From Thuidium tamariscinum (lineage: Eukaryota > Streptophyta > Bryopsida > Hypnales > Thuidiaceae), in contig OX344752.2 in assembly GCA_947034885.2 (NCBI GenBank), forward strand, positions 27,594,386-27,658,385: 64,000 nucleotides of DNA, written 5' to 3'. The translations under genes were made by a program, and so were the position numbers. The notes under the pieces are model-generated. The model searched no databases and was not told where the DNA came from. It saw only the letters and a list, made by a program, of their open reading frames with translations. Below, one piece after another: positions 37,301 to 47,021 of this stretch; positions within the stretch are counted from its first letter, which is position 1; each line of letters opens with the position of its first letter.

Positions 37301-38320
37301 CTAGTAGTATAATAGCCCATCTCGGAATTGGAATCTTGGATCAACATCATCTCGAGGGGTTTCACGCGATCTGGGAATCCGTGAACTGGAAGTAGTTTGA
37401 TTCGGGGATTCCGAATCTATAACCTCTGAATCAGGGACTTGAGAGTCCGGACTTGGAAATTCTCCAGAATTGGAGATGTCAGCATTGTTCTTGAATTTCA
37501 AGGTCAATGGATCGGATTGTAAACTTACTCGGATATCTTGGAGAAAAGATGCATCCGCCGAAGTTGTGGTGCACACAGTCTTCAGCTGAAGTTGCTGAGG
37601 CTTGATAAGGATAGTCTTTTGTTGGTCATAAGCTGCATTTCCTTCCTTGGGTGCAAGGTATGCTCGTCGGGAAAGAGTGTCGGACCGGATTTGCTGGGAA
37701 CCAGGACGGTATGTGATAACGAAGTTGAAGCGCGAAAGCGAAATACTCCAACGGGCTTGTCGTCGATTCAATACTTTGGCAGATATGAAGTACTCAAGGT
37801 TCTTGTGATTGGTATAAACCGTGACTGGATGTTGAGCTCCTTCGAGAAAATGATGCCATTCTTGAAACGAGTCAACAATGGCTAAAAGCTCCTTGTCATG
37901 AATCTCATAATTGATCTCAGCAGCAGTAAATTTTCGCGAGTGAAACGCGATAGGATGGAGGCGTCCGTCTTGGTCGGATTGTGAAAGGACCCCTCCAAGG
38001 GCAAAGTCAGAAGCATCCGTTTCTAAGAAGAACGGCTTTTGAAAGTCAGGATGCGTCAAAATAGACGCTGTTGTAAACGCCTTCTTCAGGGCTTCAAATG
38101 CTTGGTCTGCTTCATCATTCCACTCGAGCTTGTTTTTGCAAGTCAATCGGGTCAACGGAGCAACAATCTTGGAATAGTTTTGGATGAAGATTCGGTACAA
38201 GTTTGCAAAACCGAGGAAACATTGTACGTCTCGAATGGTAGTCGGTTTCTTCCAATCGATGACTGTTTGAATCTTCTTTGGATCCATGGATAGACCCTCT
38301 CCAGATGTGATATAGCCCAA
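37301..38320 (-). CDS. RNase H portion of pol
   Basis: 339 codons in the same frame as the RT. It contains the RT thumb/connection (VEFLGY.. just upstream, CFLGFANLYR), the RNase H motif FLETDASDFALGGVLSQ, and the tether to integrase. A position usually Asp in the TDHKNLEYF motif is Asn here. The last ~100 residues are a Ser/Pro-rich linker leading to the integrase zinc finger. It stops at TAG 37301-37303. Confidence 0.9.
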   Translation of the reverse strand: MGYITSGEGLSMDPKKIQTVIDWKKPTTIRDVQCFLGFANLYRIFIQNYSKIVAPLTRLTCKNKLEWNDEADQAFEALKKAFTTASILTHPDFQKPFFLETDASDFALGGVLSQSDQDGRLHPIAFHSRKFTAAEINYEIHDKELLAIVDSFQEWHHFLEGAQHPVTVYTNHKNLEYFISAKVLNRRQARWSISLSRFNFVITYRPGSQQIRSDTLSRRAYLAPKEGNAAYDQQKTILIKPQQLQLKTVCTTTSADASFLQDIRVSLQSDPLTLKFKNNADISNSGEFPSPDSQVPDSEVIDSESPNQTTSSSRIPRSRETPRDDVDPRFQFRDGLLYY

Positions 38321-38329
38321 GAATTCGAC

Positions 38330-39634
38330 TTAGGGTTGGTGGAAGACGCACTTCTCTATCTTGGCATATAGTCCAGCAGTGCGTAGTTTCTCCAATATCA
38401 GTCGGACATGGTTGATGTGATCTTCTTCGTTTTTGGAAAAAATCAATATGTTGTCGAGATAACAGACAACAAAATCGTCTAGAAACTCTCGAAATACATC
38501 ATTCATCAAGTATTGGAAGATGGCAGGTGCGTTGGTAAGACCAAAAGGCATGACATTATATTCAAAGTGTCCATACCTAGTTCGGAACGCTGTCTTCCAT
38601 TCGTCACCTTCTTTGATACGTACTAGGTTGTACGCTCCACGAAGATCGATCTTGGTGTAAATCTTTACTTGTCCAAGTTGGTCAAGAAGTCCTGAGATAA
38701 GAGACAATGGATATCGATTCTTGATTGTGACCTTGTTTAGTCCATGATAGTCCACGCACATCCGAAGGGAGCCATCTTTCTTCTTGACAAATAGGATGGG
38801 AGCTCCAGCAGGTGACTTAGAATGTCGGATGAAGTTCTTTGCCAGATTTTCATCAAGATAATCTCGTAATACGGCAAGCTCGTTTTGGGAAAGACTGTAG
38901 ATTGGACCAAATGGAGGTTGCGCACCTTCTTGGAGTTCGATGCCACAATCATACGGTCGATGTGGAGGAAGTGTATCAGCGTTCTTCTTTTCAAATACGT
39001 CTCGATACTCCTCGTATTCTGTTGGTAACTTAGTTGATTCTTGAATGTGTTGAGATGTCGGGGTTGCGTAAATCGCAAATATTTTCCCTTTCTTGGCAGC
39101 TCTCATAAACGCTCGGGCACCGACCATCAATGGAACTTTAACCTTGGACTCTTGGATTTGAAGAGAACGTGGTTTTGGAATAGTTCTAGGGTGTTTAGAT
39201 GAAATATGAGAAACTACGGTTTGATATGTTAGCTTTTGCTTTTTCCAATCTATATCTGGATTGATCATTTCTAACCAAGAGAGGCCTAAGATGAGAGGAT
39301 TAGAAGGAGAACTAATAATATTGAATACGATAGTACTTCGGTGCCCTTCTAAGATAATGTCTAAGGGTTTAGTTTCATGAGTGACATCTCCTGAGATCAA
39401 GGGTCTACCATCGATAACCTCTACCACTACAAGGTATTTTTTACGGACTATAGGAAGATTATGGCGTTTTACAAGGTCTCTATCAATGAAGCAAGTAGAG
39501 GCTCCAGAATCTAACAAGGCTTTAACCTTTATGCTATGTGGATGAAAATCTATTTTAAGAGGGATATTAAAACAACGAGAAGGTTCAGAAGATAAGATAG
39601 GACCTGATGATGTGGCAACACTTGTCAGCCGCAC
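38330..39634 (-). CDS. Protease and reverse transcriptase portion of pol
   Basis: 434 codons. The aspartic protease motif LLDSGAS is at residues 41-46, followed by the flap and ILGLSWL signature. RT runs from ~223 with SPAGAPILFVKKKDGSLR, the CVDY...LNK box, and MPFGLTNAPAIFQ. The catalytic motif YLDN lies at residues 392-395, with the second Asp lost. The frame is cut by TAA at 38330 just before the conserved VEFLGY motif. Confidence 0.92.
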   Translation of the reverse strand: MRLTSVATSSGPILSSEPSRCFNIPLKIDFHPHSIKVKALLDSGASTCFIDRDLVKRHNLPIVRKKYLVVVEVIDGRPLISGDVTHETKPLDIILEGHRSTIVFNIISSPSNPLILGLSWLEMINPDIDWKKQKLTYQTVVSHISSKHPRTIPKPRSLQIQESKVKVPLMVGARAFMRAAKKGKIFAIYATPTSQHIQESTKLPTEYEEYRDVFEKKNADTLPPHRPYDCGIELQEGAQPPFGPIYSLSQNELAVLRDYLDENLAKNFIRHSKSPAGAPILFVKKKDGSLRMCVDYHGLNKVTIKNRYPLSLISGLLDQLGQVKIYTKIDLRGAYNLVRIKEGDEWKTAFRTRYGHFEYNVMPFGLTNAPAIFQYLMNDVFREFLDDFVVCYLDNILIFSKNEEDHINHVRLILEKLRTAGLYAKIEKCVFHQP

Positions 39635-39639
39635 GGTCC

Positions 39640-40659
39640 CTAATGTGATTGGTTGTTGTCGTTTTCCGACTCGTTTTCTTCATGTCTTGTCTCCAAACTA
39701 TTTGACGTGCTTCGAAATTTGTACGATTTTGGTCCTTGAATTTTCATAGGGCAGTTCTTCACGGCGTGGTCCTTGCCTCCACAATATAAACACAAGTGTT
39801 CCCTACGACGTCGCTCTTTCTCTTCTTCAGTTAACTTCTTAACCCTCGAAGTATCGATTTGCATAGGCTCTGCAATGGAAATACTCGAAGATGTTTGGCG
39901 GAATGAAGCTGCATAATCTGCTCGATATGATCCGAAGAGCAATCGTCGCTCTTGTCGTTACTCGAACAATCGGTTGTTGCAGTCGATTGCTTGAGTAATG
40001 CCTTCTGACAAAGTTGTTGGTTTAGGCAAATTCAACAACAAGGTTTTGATATCGTCACGGAGTCCCCATCGAAACATGGTGATGAGAGCCGTATCGTTCC
40101 AATTGAGGTCACAAGCAAGTTGTTGGAATTCTGCAACGTATGTTGAAGCTGAGCGCGATCGTTGTTGTAGCGTTCGAAGTTTTGTTGTTGCTATAAGGGT
40201 TCGATCTCTTTCTCTAAACGTTCTGTTGAATTCTTCCAAGAATTGATCAAGATTTGCGAGAAGCGGAGAATCCTTCTCTAATAATGACGAAAACCAAGAT
40301 AATGCAGTTCCGACAAGTAACGTTCCAATGAGTCCGATTCTTGTTTCTTCTGTTGAGTATCTATGTGGTTGAAGACGGAAGATAAGTCAAACTTGATTGA
40401 CAAAATCTTGAAGTTTCGTCCGATCTCCGTCAAACTTCTCTAGCAGACTTATTCGAGGTTCTTTTGGCGCTTGTACTACTTGCGGGGCTGGATTTGGTGC
40501 GGGAGCTGAAACTTGAATTGGAGTGTGAATAGCTTGGAGTTGCTCCATGGCATTTCGTAGGTGAGCATTCTCTTGTTGTAGTTGTTGCAGTACGGCAATC
40601 ACATCGTGCATTTGGAGGTTGGGAACGTCACCCATCTGGAGGTTGGAAACGTCACTCAT
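39640..40659 (-). pseudogene. gag: gypsy gag polyprotein
   Basis: One frame with two internal stops (TGA 40387-40389, TAA 39958-39960). The N-terminus has a Gln/Leu-rich coiled coil (residues ~18-45). The retrotransposon gag domain spans about 40450-40000 (SWFSSLL..., FNRTFRERDR..., FQQLACDLNW). A CCHC zinc knuckle C-LY-C-GGKD-H-AVKN-C lies near 39760-39800. The ATG at 40659 gives the usual start. Gag forms the particle and binds element RNA. It ends with TAG at 39640-39642, overlapping pol by ~45 nt in the -1 frame. Confidence 0.92.
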
Positions 40660-41052
40660 CTTGAATTCGATATGCTTAGAGACTCACAAATAAATAAAGT
40701 AGCAGATCTTTGCGTCTTGTACTCTTGGGATGATTACCGGAAGTGAAGACCTCAAAAAATTCAGATAGAACTCCTCGCTTCTATATCGAACGATGATATC
40801 TCTGAGTTCAGTCTTTGGTCTAAAGAGGAATTGTACTTTTAAAACAATTGGACTTGATGAAATAGGAAAACGATTCAAGTCCATATACTATCTCTCATGG
40901 AAGATGACTGTAGAAGAAATATCAACTTAGAAGTAGGTAATCTACAACCTCTAAGATGTCTCGACTCACTAGAGAAGAGGGGTAATCCACACTCTATCTT
41001 CTAAGAGTAGACTCTGATATCAAGAAGGACTAAGAAAGTACTCTCTTCAAAC
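40660..41052 (-). other. 5' leader of the gypsy element with displaced primer-site-like motif
   Basis: Between the 5' LTR and gag. Read on the minus strand, TTGATATCAGAGTCT (41009-41023) resembles the tRNA-iMet-type plant primer site (TGGTATCAGAGC) but is imperfect and ~30 nt from the LTR edge instead of adjacent. The bases directly next to the LTR (GTTTGAAGAG) match no primer I recognise. Confidence 0.45.
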
Positions 41053-41270
41053 TGTTGCGAACGGCAACTCTGAGATGGAACCAAGATCAGAATCGAGGTG
41101 AAACCTCAAACAAGGACAAGATTGAACTAGAAGTGAGGGGATTCCTCACAAGGGACTCGAACTACAACTCAAAGTGAGAGAACTAGAAAATGTATTGATA
41201 ACAGGAAGTGAATACAAGGCTGGGGTACAACTGGTGTTGAAGAGAGTGAGGAGCAACGGCCCTCAACTCT

Positions 41271-41279
41271 CTACTTATA
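41271..41279 (-). promoter_or_regulatory. LTR TATA box
   Basis: TATAAGTAG on the minus strand, conserved in both LTRs (35102-35110 in the other). It is followed ~30 nt downstream by a GC-rich then CT-rich leader, suiting a transcription start inside the LTR. Confidence 0.65.
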
Positions 41280-41340
41280 CTAGATTTATGGAAACTTCCG
41301 GAGTAAGGTCCTAGAGACCTTAGGAAACACCTATGGGACC

Positions 41341-41560
41341 TTCCGGAAGCTTATGGAAGCTTCCGAAATCTAAGAAGGTCAAGCGAAACCTTCCGGAAGC
41401 TTATGGAAGCTTCCGGAGGCATCTAGACTCGGATGGAAGCTTCTGGAAGTTTGTGGAAGCTTTCGGAAACTAAGAGAACTATACGGAAGCTTGTAGAAGC
41501 TTCCGAAAACTATTGGAAAGTTCTAGATACTAGTCGAAGGTTTTGGAACCTTTTAGAAGT
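41341..41560 (-). promoter_or_regulatory. Phased heat-shock-element array in 5' LTR
   Basis: Alternating GAA and TTC pentamers at 5-bp phase: TTC-cg-GAA-gc-TTA-tg-GAA-gc-TTC at 41341-41367 and again at 41391-41419; GAA-gc-TTC-tg-GAA followed by further phased units at 41436-41469; and a weaker phased run at 41515-41557. Heat-shock factors bind contiguous inverted nGAAn units. The array ends ~60 bp upstream of the TATA box in transcription direction. Confidence 0.65.
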
Positions 41561-41654
41561 TACTCTAAACTATTAACCACTAATACTATACCATTATAAG
41601 TCTTACGGGAATCCGTAGAGTGTGGATGAAGTTCGGTATGGCACGTCCGTGACA

Positions 41655-43208
41655 GAATGTAGTCATGTAGATGTTGTGCAAGACAAATTGTGGGCACCTT
41701 TGGAATAAAGTGTACACAACCAAGTTCTACTACTTCTGTCAATAAATCCTAATGGATGTCTAACCTACGTGTAATTCACTTATGCCTTTCAAGCAATGAA
41801 TCTTGTTAATTTTCCTACTCCTAATTGGTCCAATTTGCAATTGCTTGTTTGAAATAACTTCATCCAAATGTTTTGGCTGGATTTGGCTATGACAGTCCAA
41901 ACTAAGGTATGCTAAATTGGTAATCAAGAAAAAAGTGAGTTAGAACAAGTTGTAGAGCTTGCTTTGGTCTTTCCAAAATGATAAAGAAATCTATGTTTAA
42001 TCTAATTTCCTAATAGATAATTGTGGATAAAGTTTCACTCCAAACTAACTTTTAGAACTTCCTTCATCGATCACAAATGTTCTCACTGTCAAAATTGAGT
42101 GTAACTTTTCTAGTTATTTTCTATTTTTTAATCTCTAATGAAATCTAAAGTTTAATTGATTTGATCAATTCTAGTTGACTTTCATCCAATTGATCACTAC
42201 TTTTGGCTAAAACTTCATTCTACTCTAACTCCTTCACTATTTGATCAATTTGTAAATTAATTAATTTTTATCTCTAAGATATTTTCTAAGATTCTATTCC
42301 TAACTTTTTTTTGGTTTTCTTTTCACCTAATTGGTGAATTATTAACCAATTCTTACTATTTTGTTGAAATACCTAAAAATATGAATTGATTTTTATCTTA
42401 AAAAAAGTCTAATTTTGCCTTGATAAAAGTAAAAACCTTGAACTTTAACTTTTGGATAAATGTGAATTTTTTGTGGCAAATTTCGACCATTGTTCAGTTC
42501 ATCAAAATTTTATCCATTTTAAACTCTTTTTACCTAAGCTTGTCAAATTCACTTGATTTTTGACCCTTCAACTTATCCCTTTTGTCAAGATTAAATTCCT
42601 TATTTGGATCTTTGGATAAAGTTAACTATGAGTAAATTTTGACCATTAACTAGTTTATTAAAATTTACCTATTAATTACTTTCCCTTGGAATACTTTTGT
42701 ATTTTGACAGAACTTTTACTTTCAATCAAAATTCTAAATTTCTTTTCAAAATTACTTCAAAATAAATTCTAATTTATCATCCAATTTTGTAGATAATATT
42801 GTTCAATTATAAATTCTAAGATTCTTGTCCAATCTTTGGATTTAATATTGTTTGAAAAGCTAATTAAACTAACTAACTACTTGTACTTCTAAATTGTAAA
42901 TTTCTACTAGTTATACATGTGCAATTTTAAATTGAGTGTCAATGACTAATAGCTAATCCTACTTAAATGAAATTATAGAAAAAATGAAAAAGAAAGGAAA
43001 ATTTCATAAACTAACCTCCATCATGACTACTTCAAGACCTCTGTGTATTGCCAAAACTTCCTATAATGTGCTAGTTCCACTTCCACTTCGATAATTTTGC
43101 ATTTGAATGTCGTATTTGGTATTCTCATTCAACACCTTGATTGTCCATATATCCCTTCAATGTTTCATCTTTTTCCTTCTACCTTCTTTTTAGATTTTTC
43201 TTTATCTT
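41655..43208. other. A+T-rich stretch, no gene
   Basis: No gene. 42050-42950 is pyrimidine-biased and resembles 33200-34370 in phrase content (gttgactttcatccaatt, ttgaccatta..agttca), suggesting diverged copies of one old repeat on either side of the gypsy element. Confidence 0.5.
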
Positions 43209-43949
43209 TTAATCCCTAAAGCCCTAAGCTATATTTTTTGGCAACATAATAATTTTGGGCAACTCACTACAAATGGAGTTATTATTTTATTTTCCTTTAA
43301 AATTTTCACACAAAATGTGTCCAAGAAGTAGCTTTAAGGTCCAATAATTTTCATAACTTTTGACTTTGTTGTTAAAAAGTTATGGCATGATATATGATTT
43401 TTTTGCTCAGCGAGCAACTTGGGCAGCTGAAAAAACTTCTATAAATTTTTTTTAAAAAGAATTGAAATTTCAAATTGGTTCTTTAGGTTTACATAGACAT
43501 AGGATGATAGGAAGCCTTGAATCCTTCCATTTGGATTAATGAATCAAAAGTTATGAGGAATTTTAGTTTGTGGGTAGGTATGGTTTTCAAAGACTCCATA
43601 CCTACCATCGAACAAAAATTTCTCATAACTTTTGATTCCTTAATCAAAATGGAAGGATTCAAGGCTTTCCATGTATGTATAAATCTAAAAAATCAATTTG
43701 AAATTTCAATTAAAAAAAATTATGTTTTTTCAGCTGCCTAGGCTATCCACCAAGCAAAAAAAATTACATATCATGCTATAACTTTTTAACCACGGTCAAA
43801 AGTTATGAAAACTATTGGGCCTTAGAACTATTCTTTGGACACATCTTGCATGAAAATTTCAAAGAAAAATAAATAAAAACTCCATTCATAGTGAACTGTC
43901 CAAAATTGCTATGTTACCAAAAAACGCAGCTCATGGCTTTAGGGGTTAA
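43209..43949. mobile_element. Palindromic copy (e) of the TTAACCCCTAAA family
   Basis: Left arm 43209-~43580 and right arm ~43590-43949 are inverted complements over ~360 bp. Each starts at a family terminus (TTAATCCCTAAAGCC and, inverted, TTAACCCCTAAAGCC). Both arms correspond to the left half of MITE copies a-c, so this copy is a head-to-head duplication of the left half rather than a full MITE. The hinge is at gtaggtatgg..ccatacctac near 43573-43607. TTAA lies at each edge. Confidence 0.85.
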
Positions 43950-45174
43950 ACTCCTTTATTTTCTTTTCAATGGGTTTCCAAAGTCAAAACATAAAATATC
44001 CTAATATAATCTAATTTCAAAATTAATTGCTAAATGGCTTTTAAAGTCAAATCCAACTACAACTAAGATTTTTAAATTTTTCTCTACTTTAGTAAACCTC
44101 TAAAACTCCTAAGTCAAAGTATTATTGTATTTGTCTTTTCTACTTGTTGTGCTACTTGTCTTTTATCAAATTCAAGAAAAGGTTATAAAAGTCAACGTGG
44201 GCCAAGGGATCCATTCCCCTCTTTTTTTCCTTCCTTCTAAACCTCAAAGGGTGTCTCCTACTTTTTTAATCTTTGAGTTTTAGTGTTGGAAATTGAAATT
44301 GAGTGAGTGCACATATAATACCCAAAGTTTTGGCAAGGTAAATAACATCCAGCATTGGAGGGTGAAGGAAATCTAATTTGTACAAGGCTTTGATGAAGTA
44401 GAATAGCTCAATGGTTGACTATTATAACACTTAGTTTGGTTGAGTAGCTGTTGGGCTTGACTCCCAAGCTTTGCTTTCCAAATCTAAAATTTTAGCACTT
44501 AGCCTTAGTATATGGCTTCTTAGCTTGTTTTGTCAAATATAAAATTTTAGTATTTAGACCTAGATGTCGTTCCCTGGCCTTACTTTGTCAAATCTAAAAT
44601 TTTAGCACTTAGCCCTAATTACCTAACTCTTTGGCTTCCTTATCAAATCTGAAATTTTATCATTCAAGCTCTAGCCTAAAATTAGAGGACCCTAACTACT
44701 TTAACTATCCTTTTTTGATTCTCTGTATTTTAGAGAATTAAATTCCCAAGGAAAATTAACATTGAGTGTATTCCCTCCCAATTTGTCTAATAAAAACTTA
44801 CACTTGATGTTCAAATTTCACAAAAAAAAAAAAAATTGGGGCCCAATGGGCATCATCCCAATGATTTTGAATTGTTATGTATGTATGTGAAAATCATAGT
44901 GACTGAGTTAGAGAGTGACTATTTGACCCTGTCAAGTTGTATGAGCTGGCTTGTGGACTGTACCATTCAATGATTGTACCAATCCAATGGGTAGCAAACC
45001 CTACTATTGTCGCTAGTACTATCTGCAATACTAGCTAAGGACTAACGGCTATTGGTTGTGGTACTGGCTCTTGATCGGTTTAATATTTTATCAATTGTTT
45101 AATTCAACCTAGTTATTGCTTGCCACTAGTTGCAACCAAACTTTTGGGTCTTTCTTGGGACCCTTTAATGCAAA
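43950..45174. other. A+T-rich stretch with 55-bp tandem repeat, no gene
   Basis: No supported gene. It contains the tandem repeat listed next and a poly-A tract at 44821-44834. Confidence 0.5.
44467..44690 (+). repeat. ~55-bp tandem repeat, four units
   Basis: The marker caaatctaaaattttagcac recurs at about 44480, 44535, 44590 and 44644, each followed by tagncctag-like and ggctt words. The spacing is regular (54-55 bp). Confidence 0.8.
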
Positions 45175-46480
45175 ACCAAACTGAAAAATAAGTGTTAGTA
45201 AGATCAAAGCTCTACCATCCGGGGAGCTTAAGCTCAAATTTTGGAAATAAATTAACAAAATTTTGTTTTAGTGTAATAAAAATCCTAAAACTTTGGCAAA
45301 TTTTTTGTTGCATTAAAGGGATTAGCTTCAAATTCTAAGACAAATTTTCCAAAGTTCCACTACAAGGATTTTTTAAGAGTTTTGGACCAACCCAAAAAAC
45401 TCTATAAAACAAGACTTTGGACCATAATTACGTGGTTAAGCCCCAAGGGATCCTTGATAAGCCAATCTAGGCTGTGAATTTGAATTCAATAAACTCAATC
45501 AAATACTTATTGGTATCAACACTTGATGAAAACCATTACAATGTGCAATTGGTTAGTGTACTTAGATCACAAGAATATGTGTCAAGCGCTTCAAAGGAAT
45601 TCCTATGTCCTTTGAAAGGGCTCAAAACACAAAGAAAGTTCATGAAAATACAATGTAAATCAAATTATAATGAAAAAGTGAGAGTTTTGGCAAATACTAA
45701 AAAACTTCAACAACGTAGCCACATGTAGTGCAAGTATGAAATGCATAAAAAAGGGGTGTGAAATGAGGAGAGGGGGAGGCTTTTTATACTTTTCTAAGGC
45801 CTCCTCTCCCCTCAAATTACTTTCTAAACTACCTAGGAAAAAAACAAATTAACGTTTAAAAATCTCTTCTATTTTTGTGACCATTTTAACTTTTGGAGAA
45901 ATAATTTGATTGCCAAATGGATTACACCATTGGCTTTAGAAGACTCAATTTAGTCTGCAAGAGCCTCTACTCTTTACTCCTAGAGCCAAATAGCACTCAA
46001 AAGTTAATAATTAAGAACCAATGAAAAAATAGAAAATCTAACTTTTGGAAATGATTTTTTCTAAAAGTTTTGATTAGACAAGGTTGTCAGTATTATTCAA
46101 TAATGTAAGGAAAGAATCCAAATTGATTCCAATCATACACCAGATGCTCCTCGTACATTGGTCAACTCGCAAAGAATTTGATAAAACATTTAAAATTCAT
46201 TGTAGTTGTTGGTTTTGGTATTTGTTGATGTTGTAATGTCTTGAAATTTGGCAAGGCACTTATTTATGCTAAAATACACTATCCTAATTTTTAATAGAAT
46301 TTTACTATTATCGTGGAATTTTATATGAATTTTCAATTGCTAGTGAAAGTGGGTGACTTCCTATGGAGTCATTTTTGCAATTCACAAAATTACAAAACCT
46401 TTTGGAGAACTTTTAGAAAAAATTTCAAAGCCAAGTACAGAGTATTGCTAAAAACTCACATTTTTTAAATAAAGTAGAAA
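45175..46480 (-). repeat. Decayed LTR-like dispersed repeat, copy 3
   Basis: The inverted counterpart of 14830-16110 and direct counterpart of 1700-2745. The minus-strand promoter-like block (TATAAAAAGCC then CCCCTCTCC, near 45765-45790) matches copy 2, as do the GAGTTGACCAATGTAC (46156-46171), taggatagtgtatttta (46275-46291) and gagctttgatctta (45209) landmarks. It has no coding remnants. Confidence 0.55.
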
Positions 46481-47001
46481 ATCAACACTAGCATAATTAA
46501 TTCCTTTAAAGAAGAATCATTTCTATACTAGAAAATCTTTACAATCTAACTTTGCCGTTGCAATTTATAGGTGATTCTAACTCCAACCTTGAGCTAGATA
46601 CTAACACACGAGTTCTAATCGCAATTTCAAGTAGTAAATCTTAGGATGATCAAAGTAATCACCTTCCAAATAATGGACACTCAAATTATGTGATTTATTT
46701 TACAAAAATCTAAAAGATAACTAAAAGTGTGAAAAAATGGTTTTAGATTCCTATTTAGATTCTCATTTAGATTCTCTAAGAGATTCCTAAATGAGATATA
46801 TTTTAAATATTTCTCCCAAATTCTTAGTTAGATTCTTTTGTACAAATCAAAAGCATAATTATGTATACTCAAACTGCAAATTGATTCTCCTATTGATATA
46901 TGCTTATACAGATCTTAGGAAGATTGAAACAAAATCAAAAATCATACATTGTAACAATTGACAAAATAATAGCTCAGTTACCATTGAACAGATATAAGAA
47001 T
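46481..47001. other. A+T-rich flank of the CACTA element
   Basis: No gene seen. The last three bases (aat, 46999-47001) would be one copy of the 3-bp target duplication of the CACTA element. Confidence 0.5.
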
Positions 47002-47021
47002 CACTACTAGAAAGGACTGCG
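47002..47021 (+). repeat. CACTA terminal inverted repeat, left
   Basis: CACTACTAGAAAGGACTGCG fits the CACTACNAGAAA consensus of plant CACTA ends. It differs after the first six bases from the ends of the two nested miniature elements (CACTACAACAAAACATGG). Confidence 0.8.

Larger units (their letters stand above)
35987..39634 (-). pseudogene. pol: gypsy pol polyprotein: protease, RT, RNase H, integrase, chromodomain
   Basis: One continuous reading frame of ~1,215 codons interrupted by seven stops (lowest bases 38330, 37301, 36824, 36734, 36722, 36683, 36635) with no frameshift. In order: retropepsin with DSGAS (near 39505); reverse transcriptase, whose catalytic box reads YLDN (Asn at 38450-38452) instead of YLDD; RNase H with an ETDASDFALGG-type motif; an H2C2 zinc finger ending TCDTC; an integrase core with MDFIMDLP and SDRGTQF; then a chromodomain. 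Several stops lie at conserved Trp or Gln positions and fit C-to-T or G-to-A changes. The frame is -1 relative to gag. The true start lies upstream in the gag overlap; the 39634 position is only the first candidate codon. Confidence 0.95.
34892..41654 (-). mobile_element. Ty3/gypsy chromovirus LTR retrotransposon, inactive
   Basis: A complete element in minus orientation: two TG...CA LTRs, gag with a zinc knuckle, pol with protease, RT, RNase H and integrase, a C-terminal chromodomain and a polypurine tract. The flanking bases are GGATG (before 34892) and GAATG (after 41654), a 5-bp target duplication with one change. The chromodomain marks it as a chromovirus. The overall sequence is reminiscent of the Tcn1-like group reported from non-seed plants and fungi, but clade assignment needs a tree. 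Several nonsense codons and active-site substitutions make it non-autonomous. Confidence 0.95.
41053..41654 (-). repeat. 5' LTR of the gypsy element
   Basis: TG...CA boundaries, with the same sequence as the left LTR plus an extra ggaagctt-rich unit. In transcription order (minus strand) the U3 contains the phased GAA/TTC array (41560 down to 41341), then the TATA box (41279-41271), then a pyrimidine-rich leader. Confidence 0.95.
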
